Source of the DNA: Arthrobacter luteolus NBRC 107841
Lineage (GTDB): Bacteria; Actinomycetota; Actinomycetes; Actinomycetales; Micrococcaceae
Direction: 5' to 3'
NCBI RefSeq assembly: GCF_001552075.1
Contig: NZ_BCQM01000005.1
Location: 248,001 to 312,000, forward strand
DNA: 64,000 bases
This document shows positions 16,486-23,387 of this stretch, in pieces (the first letter of the stretch is position 1; the number at the start of each line of letters is the position of its first letter). The position numbers were made by a program, and so were the translations under genes. The notes beneath the pieces are model-generated. The model had not been told where the DNA came from. It worked only from the letters and a program-made list of their open reading frames with translations, and ran no database searches.

Positions 16486-16491
16486 AGGCTA
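16486..16491 (-). promoter_or_regulatory. Leaderless -10 (TAGCCT) for CDF transporter
   Basis: On the minus strand TAGCCT is followed by GTAAGC and the ATG at 16479, with no Shine-Dalgarno. Its first three bases are the TAG stop codon of the upstream metallopeptidase gene, so one trinucleotide would serve both purposes. Confidence 0.55.
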
Positions 16492-16860
16492 TCCCCAGCC
16501 GAGTTCGTGCAGCCGCGCGTCATCGATCCCAAAGTGGTGGGCCACTTCATGGATGACGGTAATCCGGATTTCGTCCACCAGTTCCTCCCGGGTGCCGCAC
16601 ATCCGCATGAGCGGACCGCTGAAGACCACGATGCGGTCGGGCAGGGAGCCGGCCCCCCACCAGGAATCCCGTTCGGTCAGGGGAGTGCCGTCATAGAGGC
16701 CCAGGAGCTCGGTGGCAGGGTCCTCGCCGGGGGCGGGAACATATTCGTCCTCGATGAAGACGGCCACGTTGTTCATGGCCTTGGCGAGGTCGGCGGGAAT
16801 GGAGTTCAGGGCGTCGTCGACCGCTGCTTCGAAGTCGTCGGGAGTCATCTCGATCGGCAC
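16489..16860 (-). CDS. Minimal zinc metallopeptidase family protein
   Basis: The 123-residue protein carries VIHEVAHHFGIDDARLHELG at its C-terminus: an HExxH zinc-protease helix followed by an aspartate and a further histidine. This is the small actinobacterial metallopeptidase (minimal zincin) family whose physiological substrate is unknown. GTG 16860 is supported by a leaderless -10 just upstream. Distance to the CDF gene is 9 bases, but that gene appears to have its own promoter. Confidence 0.8.
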   Translation of the reverse strand: MPIEMTPDDFEAAVDDALNSIPADLAKAMNNVAVFIEDEYVPAPGEDPATELLGLYDGTPLTERDSWWGAGSLPDRIVVFSGPLMRMCGTREELVDEIRITVIHEVAHHFGIDDARLHELGWG

Positions 16861-16866
16861 GTTTCC

Positions 16867-16872
16867 ACTCTA
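16867..16872 (-). promoter_or_regulatory. Leaderless -10 (TAGAGT) for metallopeptidase
   Basis: TAGAGT, then GGAAAC, then GTG. The spacing of six bases and absence of a ribosome-binding site mark a leaderless start and fix the GTG as start codon. Confidence 0.55.
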
Positions 16873-16942
16873 ATGCGTGGCTCCGGGGAGGGCCCGGGGT
16901 GACGCTGTTACTGCCGGGTCCGGGGCCGTGCGGGTGCCGATT

Positions 16943-16971
16943 TTGGAAATCCGGGAAGTAGGCCCTATAGT
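16943..16971 (+). promoter_or_regulatory. Sigma-A-type promoter for the tRNA cluster
   Basis: TTGGAA (16943-16948), a 17-base spacer, and TATAGT (16966-16971) form a near-consensus promoter, unusual in AT-content for this region. The -10 lies in a small palindrome (CCTATA-GTTT-TATAGG, 16964-16979). Transcription would begin about 75 bases before mature tRNA-Glu. Confidence 0.7.
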
Positions 16972-17052
16972 TTTATAGGTCCGCAGCCGGGAAATCTGAC
17001 TGACACCGAACAGATGTTCGGAGTTGGTCAAGTTGAACGCTGCGTGTTCTGA

Positions 17053-17125
17053 GCCCCCATCGTCTAGCGGCCTAGGACACCGCCCTTTCACGGCGGCGGC
17101 ACGGGTTCGAATCCCGTTGGGGGTA
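17053..17125 (+). tRNA. tRNA-Glu (anticodon TTC)
   Basis: A 73-base cloverleaf: acceptor arms GCCCCCA / TGGGGGT, with a G-U pair at the end; anticodon stem CCGCC-CTTTCAC-GGCGG with TTC; and T-arm ACGGG-TTCGAAT-CCCGT. CCA is not encoded. Confidence 0.97.
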
Positions 17126-17186
17126 CTCACGCAAGTGGTAAATGGCCGGCTGAAAAGCTGGTAGAGTTGACACTCGTGAAATGCAA

Positions 17187-17260
17187 GGCCCTGTAGCGCA
17201 GTTGGTTAGCGCGCCGCCCTGTCACGGCGGAGGTCGCGGGTTCAAGTCCCGTCAGGGTCG
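17187..17260 (+). tRNA. tRNA-Asp (anticodon GTC)
   Basis: The acceptor arms GGCCCTG / CAGGGTC pair perfectly. The anticodon stem is CCGCC with loop CTGTCAC (GTC). The T-arm is GCGGG-TTCAAGT-CCCGT. Discriminator base is G, as expected for Asp. CCA is not encoded. Confidence 0.97.
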
Positions 17261-17317
17261 CTCAGATTTTCTGAAGCGATTTGGAAGATCTCGGTGATCA
17301 TCGATTCGATGATGCCC

Positions 17318-17393
17318 GGCTCTGTAGCTCAGTTGGTAGAGCGTTCGACTGAAAATCGAAAGGTCACCGGATCGACGCCGGTCGGAGCCACCA
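17318..17393 (+). tRNA. tRNA-Phe (anticodon GAA), CCA encoded
   Basis: Acceptor arms GGCTCTG / CGGAGCC pair with one G-T-type pair. The anticodon loop is CTGAAAA (GAA). The last three bases are a genomically encoded CCA, unlike the other two tRNAs. The T-loop reads ATCGACG, so position 54 is A instead of the nearly universal T. Confidence 0.96.
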
Positions 17394-17396
17394 GCT

Positions 17397-17429
17397 AAAA
17401 ACCCCGTACTCACTGAGTGCGGGGTTTTT
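17397..17429 (+). terminator. Intrinsic terminator after tRNA-Phe
   Basis: A 15-bp stem (AAAAACCCCGTACTC / GAGTGCGGGGTTTTT, one G-U pair) with a three-base loop and a T-rich tail follows the tRNA cluster within four bases. Confidence 0.92.
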
Positions 17430-17534
17430 CTTTTGCCCGAATCCGGGTTACAGGCTCCCCGGGCGCCGGCACCCTTTTCAACTCCTCCTTTACCGGGTTC
17501 ACTGGGACGCCCGACCCCTACCTGGAGGACAAAG

Positions 17535-17978
17535 ATGTTTCCAAGCAGCGAGAGATTCGAGTGGGAGTCCGTGAGTCCCCACGAAAACCAAAAGCTCAGT
17601 GAGGCAGAATGCTGGGCACTGCTGAGCGGCGAGGACACCGGGCGCATCGCCTTCCTGCAGGACGGGAGGCTGCTCGTCTTCCCGGTGAACTATCTGGTGC
17701 ATGGGAACTCCGTCTACTTCCGGACCAGCAGCCAGAGCGGGCTGGCGCTGCTGCCGGGAGACCTGAACACCTCTTTCCAGGTGGATTCCCACGACGGGGA
17801 GCGCATGGCTGGCTGGTCCGTGCTGGTCAGCGGGCGCGCCAACGCTGTCCGGGACGAAGCCCTGCTCACTACGCTGTGGGGGCTCCGGGCTGCGGCGCCC
17901 TATGGCGGCGGAGAGCGAAACCTGTTTGTGGGCATCGAGCCGACCGAGGTGACAGGCAGACGGGTGCAGATGGGCTGA
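17535..17978 (+). CDS. Pyridoxamine 5'-phosphate oxidase-like FMN-binding protein
   Basis: The 147-residue protein has the split-barrel pattern of the Pyridox_ox_2 family: LSEAECWALLSGEDTGRIAFLQDGRLLVFPVNYLVHGNSVYFRTSSQSGLALL, then FQVDSHD and GWSVLVSGRA. It probably binds FMN; its substrate is unknown. It is not the biosynthetic PdxH. ATG 17535 is preceded by GGAGG at seven bases. It is a single gene between the tRNA terminator and the Asp23 operon. Confidence 0.8.
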   Translation: MFPSSERFEWESVSPHENQKLSEAECWALLSGEDTGRIAFLQDGRLLVFPVNYLVHGNSVYFRTSSQSGLALLPGDLNTSFQVDSHDGERMAGWSVLVSGRANAVRDEALLTTLWGLRAAAPYGGGERNLFVGIEPTEVTGRRVQMG

Positions 17979-18011
17979 GCCCTTCCCTGCCCAACGAAGC
18001 AGGTGAGGGGC

Positions 18012-18017
18012 TAGGCT
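18012..18017 (+). promoter_or_regulatory. Leaderless -10 (TAGGCT) for the Asp23 operon
   Basis: TAGGCT is followed by eight bases and the ATG at 18026, with no purine-rich ribosome-binding site. This places the promoter of the five-gene envelope-stress operon directly on its first codon. Confidence 0.5.
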
Positions 18018-18025
18018 TGGCTGTT

Positions 18026-18772
18026 ATGGATGACGCCCAGAACACGCCGGGGTCCGGTCCCGCCGATCCCGGAGCACAGCCAGCATCACCGTTGCCGCCG
18101 CAGCCGGGCGCTCAGTCCGGCCGGCATACTCCCGCAGGCCAGCGCGGCCCCGCGGGGCCTCCTCCTGCCAGCCAGCCCCATCCCGCCGGCGGGAATGGTC
18201 CGGCCGGCGCATCGGCTCCGCCACCCGGGCCAGGACCCAAACCGCAGGAGCCAAGCGGCGGCCGGGCAGCCAACGCAGCGCCCGCCACTGCAATCCCGGA
18301 TGCCGCAGTGCCCGGTACCGTTTCCCCTGCTGCGGAGATGCCTCCGGCAGTCCCCGTTGTCCCTGGTGAAGCGGCCGGCGGCCGGACTGCCATCTCCGAA
18401 CAGGCCGTCGCGAAGGTTGCCGCGATCGCTGCGCGTGCGGTCCCGGGCGTCCATGCTCTGGGTTCCGGCGGCGGGCGGACGCTTGGGGCGGTCCGCGATG
18501 CCGTCGCCGGTTCGGACAGCAGCGCCACCGCCGGCGTGAATGTCGAAGTGGGGGAGACCGAAGCCGCTGTGGACATCACCCTCATCGCCGAGTACGGCAC
18601 ACCGCTGACCGGGATCGCCGATCAGGTCCGGCAGGCCGTTTATTCGGCGGTCGAAGACCTGGTGGGACTGAACGTGGTGGAGGTCAACGTCTCCATTGCC
18701 GATGTGCACCTTCCGGAGGCCGCGGAGAGCCGCGGCGCCAAACGCCCGCCCGGCGCAGGCGGCCAGGAGTAG
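18026..18772 (+). CDS. Asp23/Gls24 family protein with long Pro/Ala/Gly-rich N-terminus
   Basis: The first 115 or so of 248 residues are low-complexity Pro/Ala/Gly. The C-terminal half is an Asp23/Gls24 domain: ISEQAVAKVAAIAARAVPGVHAL, then VNVEVGETEAAVDITLIAEYG and a final VNVSIADVHL. In Staphylococcus, Asp23 is held at the membrane by AmaP and loss induces the cell-wall stress response; similar function here is an inference. It is first in an operon with DUF2273, a second short Asp23-like protein, a DUF6286-like protein and an AmaP-like protein. Confidence 0.85.
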   Translation: MDDAQNTPGSGPADPGAQPASPLPPQPGAQSGRHTPAGQRGPAGPPPASQPHPAGGNGPAGASAPPPGPGPKPQEPSGGRAANAAPATAIPDAAVPGTVSPAAEMPPAVPVVPGEAAGGRTAISEQAVAKVAAIAARAVPGVHALGSGGGRTLGAVRDAVAGSDSSATAGVNVEVGETEAAVDITLIAEYGTPLTGIADQVRQAVYSAVEDLVGLNVVEVNVSIADVHLPEAAESRGAKRPPGAGGQE

Positions 18773-18855
18773 CCGTGCGTGAACGGCGCGATGGCATTAA
18801 CCGAATACCCAACGTGGCTCCAGCCCCGCGCGGAAACGAAAGTAAGGCAGGAATT

Positions 18856-19047
18856 ATGAAACCGACCGTGGTGGGCATGGCCGTAGGCGCCGTGCTGGCC
18901 TTCACTGCCCTGATTTTCGACTTCTGGGGCTTCCTGCTGATGGCCCTGTTCATAGCAGTGGGAGCCTTCCTGGGCCGGGCAGCAGAAGGCAAGGTCGACT
19001 TCCGCAGCGTGCGGGATGCGCTGACCGGACGCCGTTCCTCCTCATGA
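18856..19047 (+). CDS. DUF2273-type small membrane protein
   Basis: The 63-residue protein is mostly one hydrophobic hairpin (VVGMAVGAVLAFTALIFDFW, then GFLLMALFIAVGAFLGR), followed by a basic tail EGKVDFRSVRDALTGRR. DUF2273 proteins accompany Asp23 and AmaP genes in Gram-positives and probably help form the membrane anchor. AAGGCAGGA precedes the ATG. The end overlaps the next start (ATGA). Confidence 0.8.
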   Translation: MKPTVVGMAVGAVLAFTALIFDFWGFLLMALFIAVGAFLGRAAEGKVDFRSVRDALTGRRSSS

Positions 19048-19439
19048 GCAGTGCCGTTATGACCGCACCCGCCGGAACCCGTACGGCTTCCAAGCTGGCC
19101 GGACACAACCGGATCAGCACGCAGGCGCTGACCAGCACGGCGCAGGCGGTGGCCGCAGAACACTTCGGCATCCCTGCCGCAGCGGTCCGCGTCACCTGGA
19201 GCGACGACGAGGGGCTGCTTGCCCTGGCCCTGGCCCTGCCCGTCACCATGCCGCCGCTGGACGCCGTCGTGAAAGACCCGGGGCTGGTGGAGCGCACCGG
19301 AGGCTCGGTCTGGCACCGGGTCCACGCGGCGAAGCCGCTGCTGCTGCAGCGCATCACCTACCTCACCGGTTCGATCCTTTCCCTCGTTGACATCCGCGTG
19401 ACTGGTATCCGGGTACAGGAAGGGAGCCGGGTCCGGTGA
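19044..19439 (+). CDS. Asp23-operon protein, short Asp23-like
   Basis: A 131-residue protein with no membrane segment. The pattern ISTQALTSTAQAVAAEHFGIPAAAVRV, then LLALALALPVTM and a final LSLVDIRVTGIRV, suggests a degenerate Asp23-like alpha/beta fold. It overlaps both neighbours by four bases (ATGA, GTGA), so it is translated with them. It may be a partner of the full-length Asp23 encoded two genes upstream. No catalytic motif was seen. Confidence 0.6.
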   Translation: MSSAVMTAPAGTRTASKLAGHNRISTQALTSTAQAVAAEHFGIPAAAVRVTWSDDEGLLALALALPVTMPPLDAVVKDPGLVERTGGSVWHRVHAAKPLLLQRITYLTGSILSLVDIRVTGIRVQEGSRVR

Positions 19440-20038
19440 GTGCGACAACCGCCGCGCCGCCGGCAGAGGGCACCATCAAGCGGATCGTGCGGCGTGAAAC
19501 CCATGCCGCGCGTACGGTTCCTGCGATCATCGCTGCGGTCTTCGGCATCCTGTTCTGCCTCTACGTCCTGCTCGAATCGGTCCTGCAGTCCCTGGGCCAG
19601 GAGGAATGGCTGATCGATCCGCCGACCTTCGCGCACTGGCTCGCCGGCCTGCCCCGGGACGCCGATCCGCTTTTCCTGGGACTCGCCGGGGGCCTGATCT
19701 TCCTGGCCGGGCTGTGGTTTTTCCTCATGGCTGTCCTCCCGGGACGCCGTGCACGCTACGCCATCCCCAACCCGCGTGCCGCCGTCGTGGTTGAAGCCGA
19801 AGTGCTGGCAGCGTCGCTGGCCCGCCGCAGCCGGGTCAGTGCCGGGGTCACCGCCGGCCAGGTCCTGGTAACGGTGGGACGGACCCGCGTTGAGGTCCGC
19901 ATCCGCCCCACCTCGGGAATTCCGGTGAACGCCGACGCCGTCCGGGCCGCGGTGGAGGATGAATTGGCGCTGACCGGCCTGGATCCGCAGCCTGCCGTCA
20001 GCATCCAGATTTCAACCATGGGGGCGATCGGCCAGTGA
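19436..20038 (+). CDS. DUF6286-like membrane protein of the Asp23 operon
   Basis: The 200-residue protein has two membrane helices (about residues 28-50 and 78-100). A cytoplasmic domain follows, with RRSRVSAGVTAGQVLVTVGRTRVEVRI and a C-terminal VSIQIS strand. The architecture and position match DUF6286-containing proteins found next to actinobacterial Asp23 genes. The start is a GTG overlapping the previous stop. The function is unknown; a membrane scaffold role is inferred. Confidence 0.6.
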   Translation: MSATTAAPPAEGTIKRIVRRETHAARTVPAIIAAVFGILFCLYVLLESVLQSLGQEEWLIDPPTFAHWLAGLPRDADPLFLGLAGGLIFLAGLWFFLMAVLPGRRARYAIPNPRAAVVVEAEVLAASLARRSRVSAGVTAGQVLVTVGRTRVEVRIRPTSGIPVNADAVRAAVEDELALTGLDPQPAVSIQISTMGAIGQ

Positions 20039-20646
20039 ACCGCACACCACGAACCCTGAACCGGGTCCTGCTGGGGCTGGGCGGCCTGCTGCTGCTGGCG
20101 GCCGGCGGGGGCCTGCTGCTGCTCAGCACCAACGCCGCGGCGGCCCGCTGGTGGCAGGACACGGCTCCGTCGCTGGTGGCCGATGCCGGACGGATGCTCG
20201 AGGACACGGCCATGCCCGGCCAATCCCAGAGCTGGCTGTGGCCGCTGCTTGCGCTGGCCATGGCCGTGACCGCCGTGCTGCTGGTCCTCTGGATTTCCGC
20301 CCAGGGCCGCGGGCGGGTGGACACGCTGCTGGAGGAATACGACGACGACGGCGCCCCCGGCCGCATCGCGGTCAGCGGTGCCGTGCCTGAGCAGGCACTG
20401 CGGGCGGCACTGCAGCAGGATCCGGACGTCACATCGGTGGCGGTCAGTACCTGGTCTCTGCGTTCCGGAACGGGCCTGCGGGTCCGTATTACGCCCCGCC
20501 AGGGGGCCGCGCCGCATCTGGTCGCCGCCGACGCCACACATCTGGTGGACGCACTGGACGCTGCCCTCGGCCGCAGCTCGACGGTGCTGATCAGCTTGGA
20601 GGCAGGGCCGCGCTACCGGCTCGGCCGCGAGGACCGGGTGCGCTGA
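20035..20646 (+). CDS. AmaP-like alkaline shock response membrane anchor
   Basis: The 203-residue protein has two N-terminal membrane helices (LLGLGGLLLLAAGGGLLLL and SWLWPLLALAMAVTAVLLVL), then a cytoplasmic domain with GRIAVSGAVPEQALRAALQ and a SVAVSTWSLRSGTGLRVRI strand. This layout is that of AmaP, which tethers Asp23 to the membrane. It is the last gene of the operon, with a GTG start overlapping the previous stop codon. A repeat array follows rather than a recognisable terminator. Confidence 0.7.
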   Translation: MNRTPRTLNRVLLGLGGLLLLAAGGGLLLLSTNAAAARWWQDTAPSLVADAGRMLEDTAMPGQSQSWLWPLLALAMAVTAVLLVLWISAQGRGRVDTLLEEYDDDGAPGRIAVSGAVPEQALRAALQQDPDVTSVAVSTWSLRSGTGLRVRITPRQGAAPHLVAADATHLVDALDAALGRSSTVLISLEAGPRYRLGREDRVR

Positions 20647-20669
20647 CGCGGCTGGACCGGTGACCTGAC

Positions 20670-20769
20670 GGATCGTTGGAGGCGCGGGAACGATGGGGGC
20701 CCGGAACGTTGGAGGCGCGGGATCGTTGGAGGGGCCGGAACGATGGGGGCCCGGAACGTTGAGGCGCCG
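20670..20769. repeat. Two 50-bp direct repeats built of 16-17-bp subunits
   Basis: Positions 20670-20719 and 20720-20769 are two near-identical 50-bp units. Each consists of three related subunits: GGATCGTTGGAGGCGCG, GGAACGATGGGGGCCC and GGAACGTTGGAGGCGCG, with slight changes in copy two. The array fills the 189-bp gap between the converging AmaP-like gene and the next minus-strand gene. No coding frame is supported there. Confidence 0.85.
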
Positions 20770-20835
20770 GGACTGGGTCACCGGACTCTGACACGCCGGG
20801 ACGCTGGGACACCGAAAGGCTGGAACCCCGGACGC

Positions 20836-21690
20836 TTAGGAGGCGCGGGCCAGCTGACGGATGGGAATCCAGCGGCCGGCCAGCCGGCGGTAGGCGGCGG
20901 CTGCGCCGGTCATGTCTCCCTCGGCGAGGGATTCGATGCCCAGCCGCACGTCGGACGGGGAATCGTCCGGATACACCAGTTCCGCCACCGGCCCGTAGTC
21001 CAGCTCCAGCACCGCGTCCGGGGAGAAAACATCCAGCCAGGCCACCAGGTCGGTGAGTTCATCCAGCAGGTCCAGCTCCGGGGCCGCCAGCGCAAGGGCT
21101 GCGGCGGCGTGCCGCGCCCGTTCAATGCACTGGAGGATCGGTGCGGACAGCCTAACGGTGAGGACCCGGCCGTCATCCTCAATAACCTCTGCCTGGTCGT
21201 CCTCATGGATCAGCACAAACCAGCCGAACGGGACGCCCCAGGTGGCCGAGCGCGTGTGCAGTTTGGCGAGGGAATCCGCGAAGGAATCCGGATCGATGCG
21301 GGCAGCATGGGCTTCGCGGGCAACCTCCGGCAGCAGTACGTCCACCAGCGGCCCATTGACCGTCTCGCCAAGGGATTCGGCCGCCAACGACGTCCGCACT
21401 GCCAGCTGGTTGGGGCAGTAGAGGCGGGTGGTGGTTCCGTCCGGCCGGGGATGGTGCAGGACGCGGACCAGATCCGTCGAATTGTGCGGGAACGGATCCG
21501 ATACGGCCCGGACCAGGCGGCGGACCGCGTCGCTGCGCTCCAGCACCTCGGTCTCATGCCGGGCCCGGGAGCGCTGGTCCAGGATCCTCAGCTGCTGGTC
21601 GTCGTCGAAGGCATCCAGTGGTTCATAGACGCGGAGGTAGGACACGTACGGGAACGTGCGCCACGCGGTACCCCCGGATGCTCCGGCCAC
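20836..21690 (-). CDS. Conserved hypothetical protein
   Basis: A soluble 284-residue protein I cannot place. It is rich in Asp/Glu and Leu/Ala. An N-terminal YVSYLRVYEPLDAF is followed by a segment that looks like a regulatory or binding domain (LIHEDDQAEVIEDDGRVLTV) and a helical C-terminus ending in GRWIPIRQLARAS. No membrane segments or catalytic motif are visible. The GTG start lies two bases after the xthA stop, so it is co-transcribed with the DNA-repair nuclease; any functional link is unproven. Confidence 0.65.
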   Translation of the reverse strand: MAGASGGTAWRTFPYVSYLRVYEPLDAFDDDQQLRILDQRSRARHETEVLERSDAVRRLVRAVSDPFPHNSTDLVRVLHHPRPDGTTTRLYCPNQLAVRTSLAAESLGETVNGPLVDVLLPEVAREAHAARIDPDSFADSLAKLHTRSATWGVPFGWFVLIHEDDQAEVIEDDGRVLTVRLSAPILQCIERARHAAAALALAAPELDLLDELTDLVAWLDVFSPDAVLELDYGPVAELVYPDDSPSDVRLGIESLAEGDMTGAAAAYRRLAGRWIPIRQLARAS

Positions 21691-21692
21691 GG

Positions 21693-22496
21693 CTAATCCA
21701 GCTCCACAATCACGGGCGCATGGTCAGAAGCGCCCTTGCCCTTGCGTTCTTCACGGTCAATGCTCGCGCCGGTGACCCGCGCCGCCAGGGCGGGGGAACC
21801 CAGGGCGAAGTCGATGCGCATGCCTTCCCGCTTGGGGAAACGTAGCTGGGTGTAGTCCCAGTAGGTGTACACGCCCGGGCCTTCGGTATAGGGCCGGGAA
21901 AGGTCCTGGAACCCGGCATCCAGGAAAGCCTGGAAGGCAGCGCGCTCCGGCTCGGTGACGTGGGTGGCGTTCTGGGCCCGGAACCAGTCGATGTCCCAGA
22001 CATCCTCATCCCGGGGAGCGATGTTGAAGTCGCCCATCAACGCCAGGTTGAGCTTGGGGTCAGCCTCCACCCAGGAAGCCGCCTGGTCCTTGAGGACCTT
22101 CAGCCACTCCAGCTTGTACGGCATGTGCGGATCGCCAACGGCCCGGCCGTTGGGAACATACAGGCTCCAAATCCGGACCCCGCCGCAGGTGGCACCGATG
22201 GCCCGGGCCTCAGCAGCCGTGGTTTCCTCGGTCTTGCCGAAGTGCGGCTGACCGGGGAACGTGCGTTCGACGTCGTCGAGCCCCACCCGGGACGCAATCG
22301 CGACGCCGTTCCACTGGCTCAGGCCGAAGTGCGCAACTTCATAGCCGTTGGACTCGAACATGTCCCACGGAAAGTTCTCATCCTTCGCCTTCGTTTCCTG
22401 GATGGCGAGGACATCGACGTCGGAGCGCTGCAGCCAGGCTTCAACGCGGTCGGCACGGGCACGGATGGAGTTCACATTCCAGGTAGCAATCTTCAC
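21693..22496 (-). CDS. xthA: Exodeoxyribonuclease III (AP endonuclease)
   Basis: The 267-residue enzyme is of the ExoIII/EEP family and incises abasic sites in base-excision repair. It starts KIATWNVNSIRAR with the metal-binding Asn. It continues LAIQETKAKDENFP (Glu ligand), LYVPNGRAVG, LMGDFNIAPRDEDVWD, then YTYWDYTQLRFPKREGMRIDFAL and finally KGASDHAPVIVELD with the catalytic Asp-His pair. GTG 22496 is used because the fold begins there and a TAACGT leaderless -10 sits seven bases upstream. Confidence 0.94.
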   Translation of the reverse strand: MKIATWNVNSIRARADRVEAWLQRSDVDVLAIQETKAKDENFPWDMFESNGYEVAHFGLSQWNGVAIASRVGLDDVERTFPGQPHFGKTEETTAAEARAIGATCGGVRIWSLYVPNGRAVGDPHMPYKLEWLKVLKDQAASWVEADPKLNLALMGDFNIAPRDEDVWDIDWFRAQNATHVTEPERAAFQAFLDAGFQDLSRPYTEGPGVYTYWDYTQLRFPKREGMRIDFALGSPALAARVTGASIDREERKGKGASDHAPVIVELD

Positions 22497-22503
22497 CCTT
22501 GCT

Positions 22504-22509
22504 ACGTTA
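22504..22509 (-). promoter_or_regulatory. Leaderless -10 (TAACGT) for xthA
   Basis: TAACGT is separated by seven bases from the GTG start of xthA, fixing that start and excluding the long in-frame extension upstream. Confidence 0.55.
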
Positions 22510-22665
22510 CCCAATCCGGGCATCGGCGTCCTGCGGTGCTGGCTCGCGCGTCTCTTGGGCTGGCCGGGGCTGGGGTGGTGCCGGGGCGAGGCCGGTGCCG
22601 GGGTGCGCCGCGTTGGTGGGCGACCGCGGACGGGTGAGCGGCCTGCCCTTCCGTCCGCCCGCCCG

Positions 22666-22744
22666 TCCGCCCGCCGGGCGGACCGGAACGGCGGCAACGA
22701 AATTCCTTGCTCGCAGAGCTCGCCGGAATATTAAAGCCGCCTAA
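22666..22744. repeat. Left arm of approximately 80-bp inverted repeat (2.1-kb span)
   Basis: The reverse complement of this segment matches 24669-24748 with only a few mismatches and one single-base indel. Long identical blocks include AGCTCTGCGA and TTGCCGCCGTTCCGG. The outer ends extend into a GCCC-GGGC palindrome. The two arms bracket the degenerate intergenic region and the GT87-type gene. Confidence 0.88.
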
Positions 22745-23375
22745 CCCGGTCCGTCCGGAGGGCTGGATCGCGTTGCTTGACCCGACCGGCGGGGTGACCG
22801 CGTAGCTTGACCCGACCGGCGGGCTGGACCGATTGGGTGGACACTCTGGCCTCCGACCGCGGGCCGCGGGTCTGCATGGTCAGGTGTCGCGGCGGGCTGG
22901 ATTACGTAAACCCGGACCGTCTGGGGGGGGCAGGACTGCTTACCTGGACCGTCCGGTGGGTTGGACTGCCGGGGTGGATTGCCGGGGTGGATAAGGCCGC
23001 CTCCGACCGCTGGCCGAGGTTTGCATGGTCAGGTATCTTGGCAGGTCGTTTCCGCCGAATCCTCCTCGTCCGGACTGGTGTGCTGGTCCGCAGTGCGTCC
23101 ATGGGCAGGCAAAGGGTTGTTCGGAATGGAACCGCATCCGGGGTGAAGGCCGCACGGGGTCCAAGCCCGCCGTGAGGACGTTTGGCGATCTGCTTTCCCA
23201 GGTGGTGGTGCGTGTGGTGTTGGTGGGTTCCCCATGGTCACTTGGGCAACGGCAGGTGGGAATCTGAGCGCGAGCGGTCCAGCCCGAAGCGCGGTCGCCG
23301 GTAGCGGGACCTGCGGCTGAAGCCTCCGCAGAGATTACCGCCGCGGCGCCTCCCTGACCCGCCTCAGCTGGACCG
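22745..23375. other. Non-coding stretch with degenerate duplications
   Basis: No convincing gene is present in these 630 bases; open frames on both strands lack starts with ribosome-binding sites or family sequence. GCTTGACCCGACCGGCGGG occurs twice, around 22774 and 22805. A block near 22849-22889 (TCCGACCGCGGGCCG, then TGCATGGTCAGGTGTC) recurs in altered form near 22998-23037 (TCCGACCGCTGGCCG, then TGCATGGTCAGGTATC). This looks like decayed repeats or an old duplicated insertion. Confidence 0.6.
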
Positions 23376-23381
23376 TAGGCT
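23376..23381 (+). promoter_or_regulatory. Leaderless -10 (TAGGCT) for GT87-type gene
   Basis: TAGGCT plus six bases leads straight into GTG 23388, which I take as the start in preference to the TTG at 23382. Confidence 0.5.
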
Positions 23382-23387
23382 TTGGGG

